Source: Austwickia sp. (GTDB lineage Bacteria > Actinomycetota > Actinomycetes > Actinomycetales > Dermatophilaceae). From it: a stretch of DNA of 64,000 nucleotides. The position numbers and the translations under genes were made by a program. Shown here piece after piece: positions 28,179-35,941 of the stretch (positions are counted from its first letter, which is position 1; every line of letters starts with the position of its first letter). Where the stretch lies: positions 62,001-126,000 of the forward strand of contig JADJTI010000003.1 of NCBI GenBank assembly GCA_016711265.1, read 5' to 3'. The notes under the pieces are model-generated. The model saw nothing but the letters and a program-made list of their open reading frames with translations. It had not been told where the DNA came from and did not search any database.

Positions 28179-29363
28179 TCAGGCCCGGGTCCGGTCCCGC
28201 AGGTTGGTGATGTGCCGGGACACCGAGGGATCGATGCTGAAGCCGATCGCCAGGTAGGTGGCCAAGAAGTCGGCGTAGGCGATCATCTCGGCCAGCCGCG
28301 TCAGGGGATGCCCGGCCTCGGCCTGGATGGTCGCCACCTTCACGCCCGCGTCGTACGCCGTCTGCACCACCCCCTCGGTCAATCCGGCCAGGTCCATTTC
28401 CTCCGGCGAGGGCAGCACGGGATACGCGTCACGCATGACCAGCAGGCCCAGCCCGATCTGGGCCGGACCGTCCAGGAACGGGTCGGCGAAGATCTCGGAG
28501 CGGTGAGCGGCGGGCCAGCCGACACCGGCGCCGCCGCCTGCGGTGAACGGCCCGTCGAAGGTGGCCACCACCTGGGATGCGGCGTCCGGCAGCTCGCCGT
28601 GGGTGGCGGGCATCCGGGCCGTGCGGCACATCATGGCGGCGGCGCGGGTGGCCGCCACCCCCGATAGGGCGTTGTCCCCCAGCACCACCGGCACGGTTTC
28701 GGACAGCTGCAGCGCCATCACCTTGGCCGGGTTCACGAAGGCCTCGGAGGACGGCCGGCAGGCCTCGGCGACTTCGTCGAGACGGTCCGCGGTCGCCAGC
28801 AGCGCCGCCCGGGAGATCGAGGCCAGCCCGAGCACGTCCGCAGCGATCAGCAACGGCGTGACCTGGGACCAGAGCGAGGTACGCGAGGAGATCCGGCCTC
28901 TTCCCACCCCGACGTGCACCCCTCGGGCGTGGGCGCAGACGGCCGCCAGAGGGGAATCCTCCGCGCCCACGGTCAGCAGGTGAGCCCCGCGCCGGGCGGC
29001 TTCGGTGGCGACCGCCAGCGGCCCGGGCGCCTTGCCGGACAGCGACACGGCGACGACCAGGTCCAGTGCTCCCACCCAGCCGGGAAGTGGCACGTTCCGG
29101 CGGACCCCGACCGGCACGGGCGAGCCGAATTCGGCCAGGATCTCCAGGATGTCGGCCACCACCGCCGAGCCCCCCAGCGAGGAGACCAGCACCGAGCGCG
29201 GCCGATCGCCGCCGGCCACCCGCTCGATCCCGGCGTCGCCGGCCAACGTCACCGCCTCCCGCAACTGGGCGCCGCCGGTGGCCAGCGCCCGTAGCGTGTC
29301 GCGGGAATCGCAGGCCCGCAGATGGTCGAGGTCGTCCAGGAGTCGCTCGTCGATGACCGGCAT
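28179..29363 (-). CDS. SIS-domain phosphosugar isomerase-like protein (Rv3256c type)
   Basis: The 394-residue protein has an N-terminal SIS sugar-phosphate isomerase-like fold (SVLVSSLGGSAVVADILEILAEF, then VAVSLSGKAPGPLAVATEAARRGAHLLTVGAEDSPL) and a C-terminal PGI/PMI-like region containing ARMPATHGELPDAA. Family relatives include bifunctional phosphoglucose/phosphomannose isomerases, but it is more divergent and corresponds in position to Rv3256c. ATG 29363 lies two bases after the manB stop, so it is in the manB operon. A role in mannose activation for the cell envelope is inferred from that neighbour. Confidence 0.82.
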   Translation of the reverse strand: MPVIDERLLDDLDHLRACDSRDTLRALATGGAQLREAVTLAGDAGIERVAGGDRPRSVLVSSLGGSAVVADILEILAEFGSPVPVGVRRNVPLPGWVGALDLVVAVSLSGKAPGPLAVATEAARRGAHLLTVGAEDSPLAAVCAHARGVHVGVGRGRISSRTSLWSQVTPLLIAADVLGLASISRAALLATADRLDEVAEACRPSSEAFVNPAKVMALQLSETVPVVLGDNALSGVAATRAAAMMCRTARMPATHGELPDAASQVVATFDGPFTAGGGAGVGWPAAHRSEIFADPFLDGPAQIGLGLLVMRDAYPVLPSPEEMDLAGLTEGVVQTAYDAGVKVATIQAEAGHPLTRLAEMIAYADFLATYLAIGFSIDPSVSRHITNLRDRTRA

Positions 29364-29365
29364 GA

Positions 29366-31045
29366 TCACTCGCTCTCGGGGTGCTCGATCAGGCGCGCCT
29401 CGTCCAGGAGCAGAATCGGGATTCCGTCCTCGATCCGGTAGCCGCGTCGCACGCCGGCAGCGCCACAATCCTGGGTACAGACCAGTTCCGGCACCCCGCC
29501 CGGGCCGACGGCATCCGCGAGCGGGTGCCGTCCCGCCGGACAGACCAGAATCTCCCGCAGCCAGTCCGGCAACGCTGCTCCCATCGGCGGCTCCACCGCC
29601 TCCCCCTGGTGATCAGCCTGCCCAGCCCGGATGATCCCGAGAACGCTGTCGCGAATCCGCTCCATGGTGTCCTGATCGGCCGCCTCGACGTTGAGCCGCA
29701 GCAGTGGTTCGGTATTGGAGGGCCGGACGTTGAACCACCACATCGGCTCGTCACGGCCGGTCACGGTGAGTCCGTCGAGCGCGTCCACGTCGGCCGACGC
29801 GGCCTGCGCCCAGGCCCGCACCTCGGTCAGTGCGCGGTCCACGTGGGCCACCCGCGAGTTGATCTCACCCGAGGCCACGAACCGGGCGAAAGCGGCCACC
29901 AGCTCCGAGAGCGAACCGTCCTGCTCCCCCAAGGCGGCCAGCACGTGCAGGGCCGCGAGCATGCCGGTGTCGGCGTACCAGAACTCCCGGAAGTAGTAGT
30001 GCGCGGAGTGTTCCCCACCGAACACCGCCTGCTCCTGCGCCATCCGGGCCTTGATGAACGAATGACCCACCCGCGTGCGCACGGCGCGAGCCCCGTGTTC
30101 GGCCACGATCTGCGGTACGGCGGCACTGGAGATGACGTTGTACACGATGCTCACCTGCCCCGGGTCCCCGCCCTGCGCGACGTGCTTGGCGATCTCCCGG
30201 GTGGCCACCAGGGCGGTGATCGCCGACGGGCTGACGGGCCGGCCGCGCTCGTCCACCACGAAACAGCGATCCGCGTCCCCGTCGAAGGCCAGTCCCAGGT
30301 CGGCCCGGTGCTCTACCACGGCACGCTGCAGGTCGACGAGGTTCGCCGGGTCGAGGGGGTTGGCCTCATGGTTGGGGAAGGTGCCGTCCAGCTCGAAGTA
30401 CATCGGGATGACCGTCAGCGGCAGGTCACCGAGTACCGCCGGTACGGTCAGCCCGGCCATGCCGTTGCCGGCGTCGACCACGACGCGAAGCGGGCGGCTG
30501 GTCCGCAGATCGACCAGGCCGTTGAGGTACTGCGCGTACTCACCGAGCATCGGTCGGTGGCTGATCGTCCCGGCCGCGCGCTGCGGCGTCGGCCCTGCGT
30601 CGGGAAGCGCCAGCCCGTCCTCGAGCAGGCCCTGGGCCACCGTGGTCAGTTCCGCGAGCCCACTGTCCTGGCCGACCGGGGCCGCCCCGGGCCGACAGAG
30701 CTTGATGCCGTTGTACTCGGCCGGGTTGTGCGAGGCCGTGAACATGGCGCCGGCCTGATCCAGCGCACCACTGGCGTAGTACAAACCGTCAGTGGAGCAG
30801 AGCCCGATCACCGTGACGTCGTGACCCCGGCAGGCGACCCCCTGGGCGAAGGCGTCGGCGAGTTCCGGGGAGGAGGGGCGCATGTCATAGCCGATCACCA
30901 CCCCGGCCTGGTCGCCACGCTCGGCCACCACGACGTCCGCGAACGCCATCCCGATCGCCCGGGCCACCGCGGGAGACAATTGCTCGGGCACGAGCCCGCG
31001 GACGTCATAGGCCTTGATGAAGTCGGACAACCGCACGTTGCTCAC
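29366..31045 (-). CDS. manB: Phosphomannomutase/phosphoglucomutase fused to a Trm112-like domain
   Basis: Residues 1-480 form a complete phosphohexomutase: the active-site serine in TASHNPAEYNGIK, metal loop DGDADRCFV, sugar loop GGEHSAHYYF and phosphate loop RPSNTEPLLRLNVEA. It converts mannose-6-phosphate to mannose-1-phosphate for GDP-mannose, and possibly glucose-6-phosphate likewise. Residues 493-559 are an extra domain, DWLREILVCPAGRHPLADA... CTQDC... GYRIEDGIPILLL, which has the Trm112/YcaR zinc-binding pattern (C502, C523, C527). In other actinobacteria the Trm112-like protein is usually a separate small gene between manB and the SIS gene, so this is a gene fusion. The GTG start at 31045 follows the DUF3499 gene by 21 bases. 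Confidence 0.93.
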   Translation of the reverse strand: MSNVRLSDFIKAYDVRGLVPEQLSPAVARAIGMAFADVVVAERGDQAGVVIGYDMRPSSPELADAFAQGVACRGHDVTVIGLCSTDGLYYASGALDQAGAMFTASHNPAEYNGIKLCRPGAAPVGQDSGLAELTTVAQGLLEDGLALPDAGPTPQRAAGTISHRPMLGEYAQYLNGLVDLRTSRPLRVVVDAGNGMAGLTVPAVLGDLPLTVIPMYFELDGTFPNHEANPLDPANLVDLQRAVVEHRADLGLAFDGDADRCFVVDERGRPVSPSAITALVATREIAKHVAQGGDPGQVSIVYNVISSAAVPQIVAEHGARAVRTRVGHSFIKARMAQEQAVFGGEHSAHYYFREFWYADTGMLAALHVLAALGEQDGSLSELVAAFARFVASGEINSRVAHVDRALTEVRAWAQAASADVDALDGLTVTGRDEPMWWFNVRPSNTEPLLRLNVEAADQDTMERIRDSVLGIIRAGQADHQGEAVEPPMGAALPDWLREILVCPAGRHPLADAVGPGGVPELVCTQDCGAAGVRRGYRIEDGIPILLLDEARLIEHPESE

Positions 31046-31066
31046 AGCAGTGAGCGTAATCCCCGC

Positions 31067-31519
31067 TCAGGTGTCGCGGAGCACCCGTAGGTGCGAGCGG
31101 CGGTTGGCGCGTTGGTCGGCCCGCTCCGTCCCGCCGGCCTTGCCCGAGCGCCCCGCCGCGGCGCCGCCCCGCCGGGCGCCGTCCGCAGCGTCGGCACCTG
31201 AGGTGGGCCCCGGCGCACCCGCGGACCGGGATCGCCGGGCGGCGGGACGCTCGCGAACGGCGTCGGCCACCGCCAGCAGGTCATCCGCCGGCTCGTCGGC
31301 GTACGCCAGATCCCCGAGGTCGCCGAGCAACCGGACGACGTCCCAGCCCTGCGGGACGGTGAGCCGTTCGGCGTGTGCGCCGCACAGATCGTAGGTATGG
31401 GGTTCGGCGTACGTCGCCAGCGGACCGAGCACGGCCGTCTGGTCGGCGTACACGTAGGTGAGCGTGGCCAGCGCAGCACGCCCGCAGGCGGTGCGGGAAC
31501 AGCGGCGCATGACGGTCAC
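31067..31519 (-). CDS. DUF3499 family protein
   Basis: The protein of 150 residues begins MRRCSRTACGRAALATLTYVYADQTAVLGPL, then YDLCGAHAERLTVPQGWDVVRL, the signature of actinobacterial DUF3499 (Rv3258c-like). Four cysteine/histidine residues (CSRTAC...CGAH) suggest a zinc-binding treble-clef or rubredoxin-like knuckle, in keeping with a small cytosolic zinc protein. The C-terminal half is low-complexity, Arg/Gly/Ala-rich. GTG 31519 or ATG 31510 could start it. It is the first gene of the DUF3499-manB-SIS-mtr run and is divergent from the metallopeptidase-like gene. Confidence 0.85.
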   Translation of the reverse strand: MTVMRRCSRTACGRAALATLTYVYADQTAVLGPLATYAEPHTYDLCGAHAERLTVPQGWDVVRLLGDLGDLAYADEPADDLLAVADAVRERPAARRSRSAGAPGPTSGADAADGARRGGAAAGRSGKAGGTERADQRANRRSHLRVLRDT

Positions 31520-31588
31520 GGCCAGAACTGTAGCGGGGGCTGCCCGGAGTCGACAGCAGAACCGCCCATGTCCTCAGGTCACGCATCG

Positions 31589-31628
31589 GTGACATCCCGT
31601 GACATCCCGTGACATCCGGTGACATCCC
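31589..31628. repeat. Four 10-bp tandem repeats in a divergent promoter
   Basis: The unit GTGACATCCC occurs four times without gaps (31589-31598, 31599-31608, 31609-31618 with one change to G, 31619-31628). It lies between the DUF3499 and metallopeptidase-like genes. A 10-base period puts each copy on the same face of the helix. It may be a regulator array or a slippage product. Confidence 0.8.
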
Positions 31629-31693
31629 GGGCCGTCCCGGGACGGCGCCACGCGAGCACCAGGGGTGACGAGCCGCGGGCCGCGGCAACTACC

Positions 31694-31699
31694 TACCAT
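31694..31699 (+). promoter_or_regulatory. Candidate -10 element for leaderless metallopeptidase-like gene
   Basis: TACCAT fits TANNNT and ends six bases before the ATG at 31706, where no Shine-Dalgarno sequence exists. This is the same arrangement as at 1255 and 7365. No clear -35 element. Confidence 0.4.
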
Positions 31700-31705
31700 G
31701 GGGCC

Positions 31706-32161
31706 ATGACCGGCTCGCCGACCTCTCGACCACGCGACCATGCACACCAGGGCGGTCGTGACCGTCATGGTCGCGGGCACCGGGGGCCGATGAGCTGGCC
31801 CCCGACCCCCGGGGCGCGCACCCGCTCCGAGCTGTTCGACGAGCTGGTGCTCGACGCGTTGGAGCGGGTGGAGCGCCGGCTACCCGGCGGGCTGTCAGGC
31901 GTGGAGTTGGCGGTCGAACTGGTGCCACCCTCCGACCCGGCCCCCTGGGAGCCGGCGCAGGTACCGCTGAGTCGACTCTTCCCCGCCGATCAAGGCCTGC
32001 CCGCCCGCGTGGTGCTGTACCGCCGACCCATCGAGACCCGCGCGAACGACCCCCGCGACCTCCCGGCTCTCATCAACGACATCGTTGTGGAGCAGCTCGC
32101 GGGCGCGCTCGGCGTGGAGCCGGTCGTCCTCGACCCGCAATACCGCGGCGAGGACGACTGA
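31706..32161 (+). CDS. Metallopeptidase-like protein without HExxH (Rv3259 type)
   Basis: The 151-residue protein has a His/Arg/Gly-rich N-terminus (about 1-35) and then the fold of the small zincin family PF06262 (RSELFDELVLDALERVERRLP, VVLYRRPIETRANDPRDLPALINDIVVEQLAGALGVEP). In active members the final helix carries HExxH; here the equivalent segment is VVEQLAGALG, so the zinc ligands are missing and the protein is unlikely to be a protease. The Rv3259 group in this syntenic position shares this loss. ATG 31706 is chosen for the leaderless promoter. It is adjacent to whiB, converging on it with 22 bases between the stops. Confidence 0.78.
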   Translation: MTGSPTSRPRDHAHQGGRDRHGRGHRGPMSWPPTPGARTRSELFDELVLDALERVERRLPGGLSGVELAVELVPPSDPAPWEPAQVPLSRLFPADQGLPARVVLYRRPIETRANDPRDLPALINDIVVEQLAGALGVEPVVLDPQYRGEDD

Positions 32162-32183
32162 CCAGCCTCGGAATCGGGGGTCC

Positions 32184-32453
32184 TCAGACCGCGCGCCGCT
32201 TGAGGCGACGCCGCTCCCGCTCCGAGAGCCCACCCCAGATGCCGAAGCGCTCATCGTGAGCCAGGGCGTAGTCCAAGCATTCGGCCCGCACGTCGCAGCC
32301 CACACACACCCGCTTGGCTTCCCGCGTGGAGCCTCCCTTCTCAGGGAAGAAGGCCTCGGGATCGGTTTGCGCACACAGCGCCCGTTCCTGCCAGCCCAGC
32401 TCACCCTCTTCCGGAAGGTCTTCGTGGTTCACCACTAGCACCAGGTCGATCAT
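32184..32453 (-). CDS. whiB: WhiB-family iron-sulfur transcription factor (WhiB2/WhmD type)
   Basis: The 89-residue protein has four cysteines at positions 27, 50, 53 and 59 (C-x22-C-x2-C-x5-C), the ligands of the WhiB [4Fe-4S] cluster, followed by the GIWGGLSERERR turn and a basic KRR tail. WhiB proteins bind sigma factor region 4 and regulate division, development or stress responses. Its place between the Rv3259-like gene and cofD matches Mycobacterium whiB2 (whmD), a septation regulator. A strong AAGGAGGGG site precedes ATG 32453. The long upstream region (329 bases) fits complex regulation. Confidence 0.92.
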   Translation of the reverse strand: MIDLVLVVNHEDLPEEGELGWQERALCAQTDPEAFFPEKGGSTREAKRVCVGCDVRAECLDYALAHDERFGIWGGLSERERRRLKRRAV

Positions 32454-32782
32454 GGCCCCTCCTTCACTGATCGGCCCCGCAGCACACCAGCCAGCCTCTG
32501 GTCACGGTTCGGCGCACCTGCGACCCCTCGCGAGCACGAGCGTTGATCGCGGGTGGGGATGACCGAAACATGCTTTGCAACGAAGCAACAACACTGGAAT
32601 TACACGCGTGTCATCCCGGTTAGTCAAGCGGCGTTCTGCTAGCGGTCACGGTCTCCCGTCCAATACGCCGGTTCAACCGATCCGGTTATCGCTCAACGCA
32701 ACCCGCTTCCCTGCAGGTCCGCGCAGATGGCCGGCACCCGACCGCGACGAAGCGCGACCGGCCGACCTGACAGACTGCCCTC
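32454..32782. other. Divergent whiB-cofD intergenic region
   Basis: These 329 bases hold no gene. The centre (32555-32625) is distinctly AT-richer than the flanks. It contains TTGC-N6-GCAA (32575-32588), the 10-bp palindrome ACACGCGTGT (32602-32611), and a SigR-type promoter reading towards cofD in which that palindrome is the spacer. CAGACT (32771-32776), six bases before the cofD ATG, could be a weak second -10 element. Confidence 0.6.
32596..32621 (+). promoter_or_regulatory. SigR-type promoter upstream of cofD
   Basis: GGAAT (32596-32600), an 18-base spacer, and GTT (32619-32621) reproduce exactly the GGAAT-N18-GTT consensus of the SigR/SigH thiol-stress sigma factors. It points to cofD, 161 bases downstream. 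The same exact pattern precedes sigR in this window, which supports recognition by that factor. The spacer contains the palindrome ACACGCGTGT. Functional assignment is inference. Confidence 0.6.
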
Positions 32783-33796
32783 ATGCAGATCACCGCACTG
32801 GCCGGCGGGGTCGGCGGCGCTCGGTTCCTGCGAGGCCTGCTCGATCACCTCGGCCCGACCGCCGGTCACCCCGATCCGTCAGACCCGCAGCCCTCGCCCG
32901 CTCGATTGACCGTGATCGGCAACACCGGCGACGACATCACGCTCTACGGCCTGCGGGTCTGCCCGGACCTGGACACCCTGATGTACACCCTGGGCGGCGT
33001 CATCGACGAGGGACAGGGCTGGGGCCGCGCCGGGGAGAGCCGCCGGCTGCAGGACGAGCTCGTGGCGTACGGCGCGCAGCCGCAGTGGTTCACCCTCGGG
33101 GACCTCGACCTGGCCACGCATGTCGTCCGCAGCCAATGGTTGGGTCAAGGGTTGCCACCCTCGGAGGTCACCGCGCGCCTGGCCGCCCGATGGGGGCTGC
33201 CGGACCTCGGGGTGCGGCTGTTGCCGATGTCCGATGACCCGATCGAAACCCACGTCGTCGTGGACGAGGGCGATGGGCCCCTCGCCATGCACTTCCAAGA
33301 GTGGTGGGTCCGCTTGCGGGCCGCCGTACCGGCTCAACGTTTCGTGGCGGTCGGCATGGATCGCGCCCGCCCGGCGCCGGGGGTGCTGGAGGCGATCGCC
33401 GAGGCCGACGTGGTCCTGCTCCCGCCCTCGAACCCGGTGGTCTCGATCGGGGTGATCCTCGGCGTACCCGGCCTCCGCGAGGCCCTTCGCGCCACCTCCG
33501 CCCCGGTGGTCGGGGTCTCCCCCGTGGTCAACGGCGCCCCCGTGCGCGGGTACGCCGATGCCTGCCTGGCCGCCCTGGACCTGCCGGCGACGGCATCGGC
33601 GGTCGCCGGACTGTACGCCGACCTGCTGGACGGCTGGTTGGTGGACGAGGCCGATGCGAGCGCCGGACCCTGGCCGGACCAGGTCCAGGTACGGGCTCGG
33701 CCGTTGCTCATGCGTGACCGCACCGCAGCCGCCGAGCTCGCGGGCGCCACCCTCGACCTGGCCCGGGAACTGGCGCCGCGCCGCCCCCGGTCGTGA
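32783..33796 (+). CDS. cofD: 2-phospho-L-lactate (or phosphoenolpyruvate) transferase, F420 biosynthesis
   Basis: CofD (FbiA) joins a phospholactate or phosphoenolpyruvate group to the deazaflavin Fo to make F420-0 or its dehydro form. The 337-residue sequence starts with the typical MQITALAGGVGGARFLRGL motif and has VIGNTGDDITLYGLRVCPDLDTLMYTLGG, then WGRAGESRRLQDEL, LLPMSDDPIETHV and LLPPSNPVVSIGVIL, all characteristic of the family. It overlaps cofE as GTGA. The gene lies in the conserved whiB2-fbiA-fbiB order of mycobacteria. A SigR-type promoter lies upstream. No fbiC or cofC is in this window. Confidence 0.95.
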   Translation: MQITALAGGVGGARFLRGLLDHLGPTAGHPDPSDPQPSPARLTVIGNTGDDITLYGLRVCPDLDTLMYTLGGVIDEGQGWGRAGESRRLQDELVAYGAQPQWFTLGDLDLATHVVRSQWLGQGLPPSEVTARLAARWGLPDLGVRLLPMSDDPIETHVVVDEGDGPLAMHFQEWWVRLRAAVPAQRFVAVGMDRARPAPGVLEAIAEADVVLLPPSNPVVSIGVILGVPGLREALRATSAPVVGVSPVVNGAPVRGYADACLAALDLPATASAVAGLYADLLDGWLVDEADASAGPWPDQVQVRARPLLMRDRTAAAELAGATLDLARELAPRRPRS

Positions 33797-34956
33797 GCCT
33801 GCAGGTCCAGCCGGTCGCCGGGCTGCCGGAGATCAGCCACGGTTCGGACCTGGCAACACTCATCGTCGAGGCGCTCGATCGCCAGGGAACCACCCTGGTG
33901 GACGGCGACATCCTCGTCGTGACGAGCAAGGTCATCTCGAAGGCGGCCGGGTTGCGGGTGCCCGCCGGTGGCCGGGCAGCGGCAGTCCTGGAGCAGTCGG
34001 TGCGCGTGGTCGCCGAGCGCCAGAGCGCCGCGGGAATCACCCGTATCGTCCAGTCGCGCGCCGGCCCGGTGCTGGCGGGGGCGGGCATCGATGCCTCCAA
34101 CGTGGGCCCCCCGCAGTCCCCCGACGGCGGCGACCCCCCGCAGGCCACGGTGCTGCTGCTGCCTCCCGACCCGGACGCGGCGGCGGCTCGCCTGCTCGCC
34201 GACCTGGAGGACGCACTGGACCGGCGATCGGGCCGGGCACCCCGGCTGGGCCTGGTCATCAGCGACACGGCAGGCCGCCCCTGGCGACGTGGGCAGGTCG
34301 ACTTCGCGCTCGGCGCGGCGGGGTTGCGCGTCGCGGTCGACTATCGCGATCGACGTGACGACGACGGCCTGGCCTTGGCGGTGACCATGCGCGCCGTCGC
34401 CGATGAGGTGGCTTGCGCGGCCGATCTGGTCAAGAGCAAGACCCGGCGCATCCCGGTCGCCGTCGTCCACGGGCTGGCCGATCTCGTGGTGGCGTCTCCG
34501 ACCGGTGCCGGGACCCTGGTGCGCACCGATGAGACGGACTGGTTCGCCCTCGGACATCGCGAGGCGGTTCGCGGGGCCCTCGGCGTGACACCCGGCACCC
34601 AGGGCGCCCTGGAGGTCGGGATCGCCCCGGTGGACCCGGCGGTCGACACCCGCGAAGCCCGCATTGCGCGGGCCTGCGCGCTCGCCGTGCACCCAGCGGG
34701 CCTGAGCGAGTTGGCGCCGACCCATCCGCGGGCCCACCTGGTCACCCACGAGGTCGACCTCGGTGGCGCCGCGGTGCACGTCATCCAGTACGGCGTGCGG
34801 GTGGAGGCACCCGACTCGTTCACGCTCGGGGTGGTCGTGGCTCGCCTGATGACCGCGCTGGCCGGGGAGGACGTCCCGGTCGCCCTCGCCCAGCAGGAGG
34901 ACCGGCCGACCCCGGGGGGCACGCCGCGCGCCCGGGCGCTCCTGGTGTTCTGCTGA
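33793..34956 (+). CDS. cofE: Coenzyme F420-0:L-glutamate ligase with atypical C-terminus
   Basis: CofE (FbiB N-terminal domain) adds the glutamate tail to F420. Residues 1 to about 260 match the ligase: LVDGDILVVTSKVISKAAG, GLVISDTAGRPWRRGQVDFALGAAGL and DELACAADL-like DEVACAADLVKSKT. In mycobacterial FbiB a nitroreductase-like flavin domain of about 200 residues follows and reduces the dehydro-F420 intermediate. Here the protein ends at 387 residues, and the remaining 120 or so (VTHEVDLGGAAVHVIQYGVRVEAPDSF and on) show no nitroreductase motif. It may be a shrunken remnant or an unrelated domain, and the reductase step would have to be supplied elsewhere. GTG 33793 overlaps cofD. Confidence 0.9.
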   Translation: MSLQVQPVAGLPEISHGSDLATLIVEALDRQGTTLVDGDILVVTSKVISKAAGLRVPAGGRAAAVLEQSVRVVAERQSAAGITRIVQSRAGPVLAGAGIDASNVGPPQSPDGGDPPQATVLLLPPDPDAAAARLLADLEDALDRRSGRAPRLGLVISDTAGRPWRRGQVDFALGAAGLRVAVDYRDRRDDDGLALAVTMRAVADEVACAADLVKSKTRRIPVAVVHGLADLVVASPTGAGTLVRTDETDWFALGHREAVRGALGVTPGTQGALEVGIAPVDPAVDTREARIARACALAVHPAGLSELAPTHPRAHLVTHEVDLGGAAVHVIQYGVRVEAPDSFTLGVVVARLMTALAGEDVPVALAQQEDRPTPGGTPRARALLVFC

Positions 34957-34977
34957 TCGCCGCGGTCAGGCGCTTCG

Positions 34978-35907
34978 TCAGCCCGGCAGGTGGGTGGGCA
35001 GCGACGTGCGCGGCCCCCGACGGGGGCGCCGCAGTCCGCCGAGCTCGATGAGCCGCTGCACCCGGTAACGGTGTCCGGTGTACGGCTCCAGCAGCTCCGC
35101 CAGCTGTGCGTCCTCGACCGGCCGGCCGGTCAGCGCCCAGCCGATGTTCTTGGCCACATGGTAGTCGCCGAAGCTGACCGCATCCGGGTCCCCCAGCGCG
35201 GTGTGGGCCACTTCGGCGACCGTCCACCGACCCACCCCGGGCAGCGCCGCCAGCCGCCGGCGGGCCGCGGCGGGATCGTCCGCGACCTCCTCCAGGCGTC
35301 CCGCGCGGGCGCAGGCCTGCACCACGGTGGCGGCCCGCCCGCTGTCGACACCCGCGGTGGTCCACCCCCACGATGGGATCGACGCCCACCGCCGGGCCGT
35401 CGGTGCCACCATGAGGCCACGTTCGGCCAGCGGACCGGGCGCCGGGTCGCCGTACGCACGGACCAGCGCGCGGTAGGACCCGAAGGCCTCCTTGCCGGTG
35501 ACCCGCTGTTCGATGATCGAGGGGACCAGCGATTCGATCACCAGGCCGGTCGCCGGGACCCGCCAGTGCGCGAACCGGCGTCGCAGTTGACGCACCACGT
35601 CGTGGTGGATCCTGAAGCCGGCGTCGTCATCCTCGTCGGCCACGACGCGGGCCAGGCGCTCGAGCAGCCAGTCGGCGCCCGGCCCCCAAGCGGTCGCGTG
35701 CAACGCGGCCGTGCCGGGCTCGGGGCGCAGCACCGCGGTGACCGGCCCCGCAGGCGTGTTCCAGCCTTTGACGATGCCATCGCTGCTCCTACCCGAGGGA
35801 GCGCCGAGCCACGTCGGGTCGCCAGCCCCCCGCCGCACAACACTCAACGTTGAGTAGAGGTCGAGAGGCTGGCGCAACGCGATCCGGCGTTCGACGGCGC
35901 CGACCAC
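34978..35907 (-). CDS. DNA-3-methyladenine glycosylase family protein (HhH-GPD)
   Basis: The 309-residue protein resembles actinobacterial AlkA-type glycosylases: an N-terminal beta region, VIESLVPSIIEQRVTGKEAFGSYRALV, and the helix-hairpin-helix LAALPGVGRWTVAEVAHTALGDPDAVSFGDYHVAKNIGWAL, in which D of SFGDYH is the catalytic aspartate. These enzymes remove alkylated bases in base-excision repair. GTG 35907 is chosen because GGGGGAGG lies just upstream. The frame is open much further, into the TIGR03089 gene on the other strand, but that part is not family-like. The two genes are divergent with 34 bases between starts. Confidence 0.9.
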   Translation of the reverse strand: MVGAVERRIALRQPLDLYSTLSVVRRGAGDPTWLGAPSGRSSDGIVKGWNTPAGPVTAVLRPEPGTAALHATAWGPGADWLLERLARVVADEDDDAGFRIHHDVVRQLRRRFAHWRVPATGLVIESLVPSIIEQRVTGKEAFGSYRALVRAYGDPAPGPLAERGLMVAPTARRWASIPSWGWTTAGVDSGRAATVVQACARAGRLEEVADDPAAARRRLAALPGVGRWTVAEVAHTALGDPDAVSFGDYHVAKNIGWALTGRPVEDAQLAELLEPYTGHRYRVQRLIELGGLRRPRRGPRTSLPTHLPG

Positions 35908-35941
35908 AGTGCCTCCCCCCGTACGGTTACGCTCAGCGATT

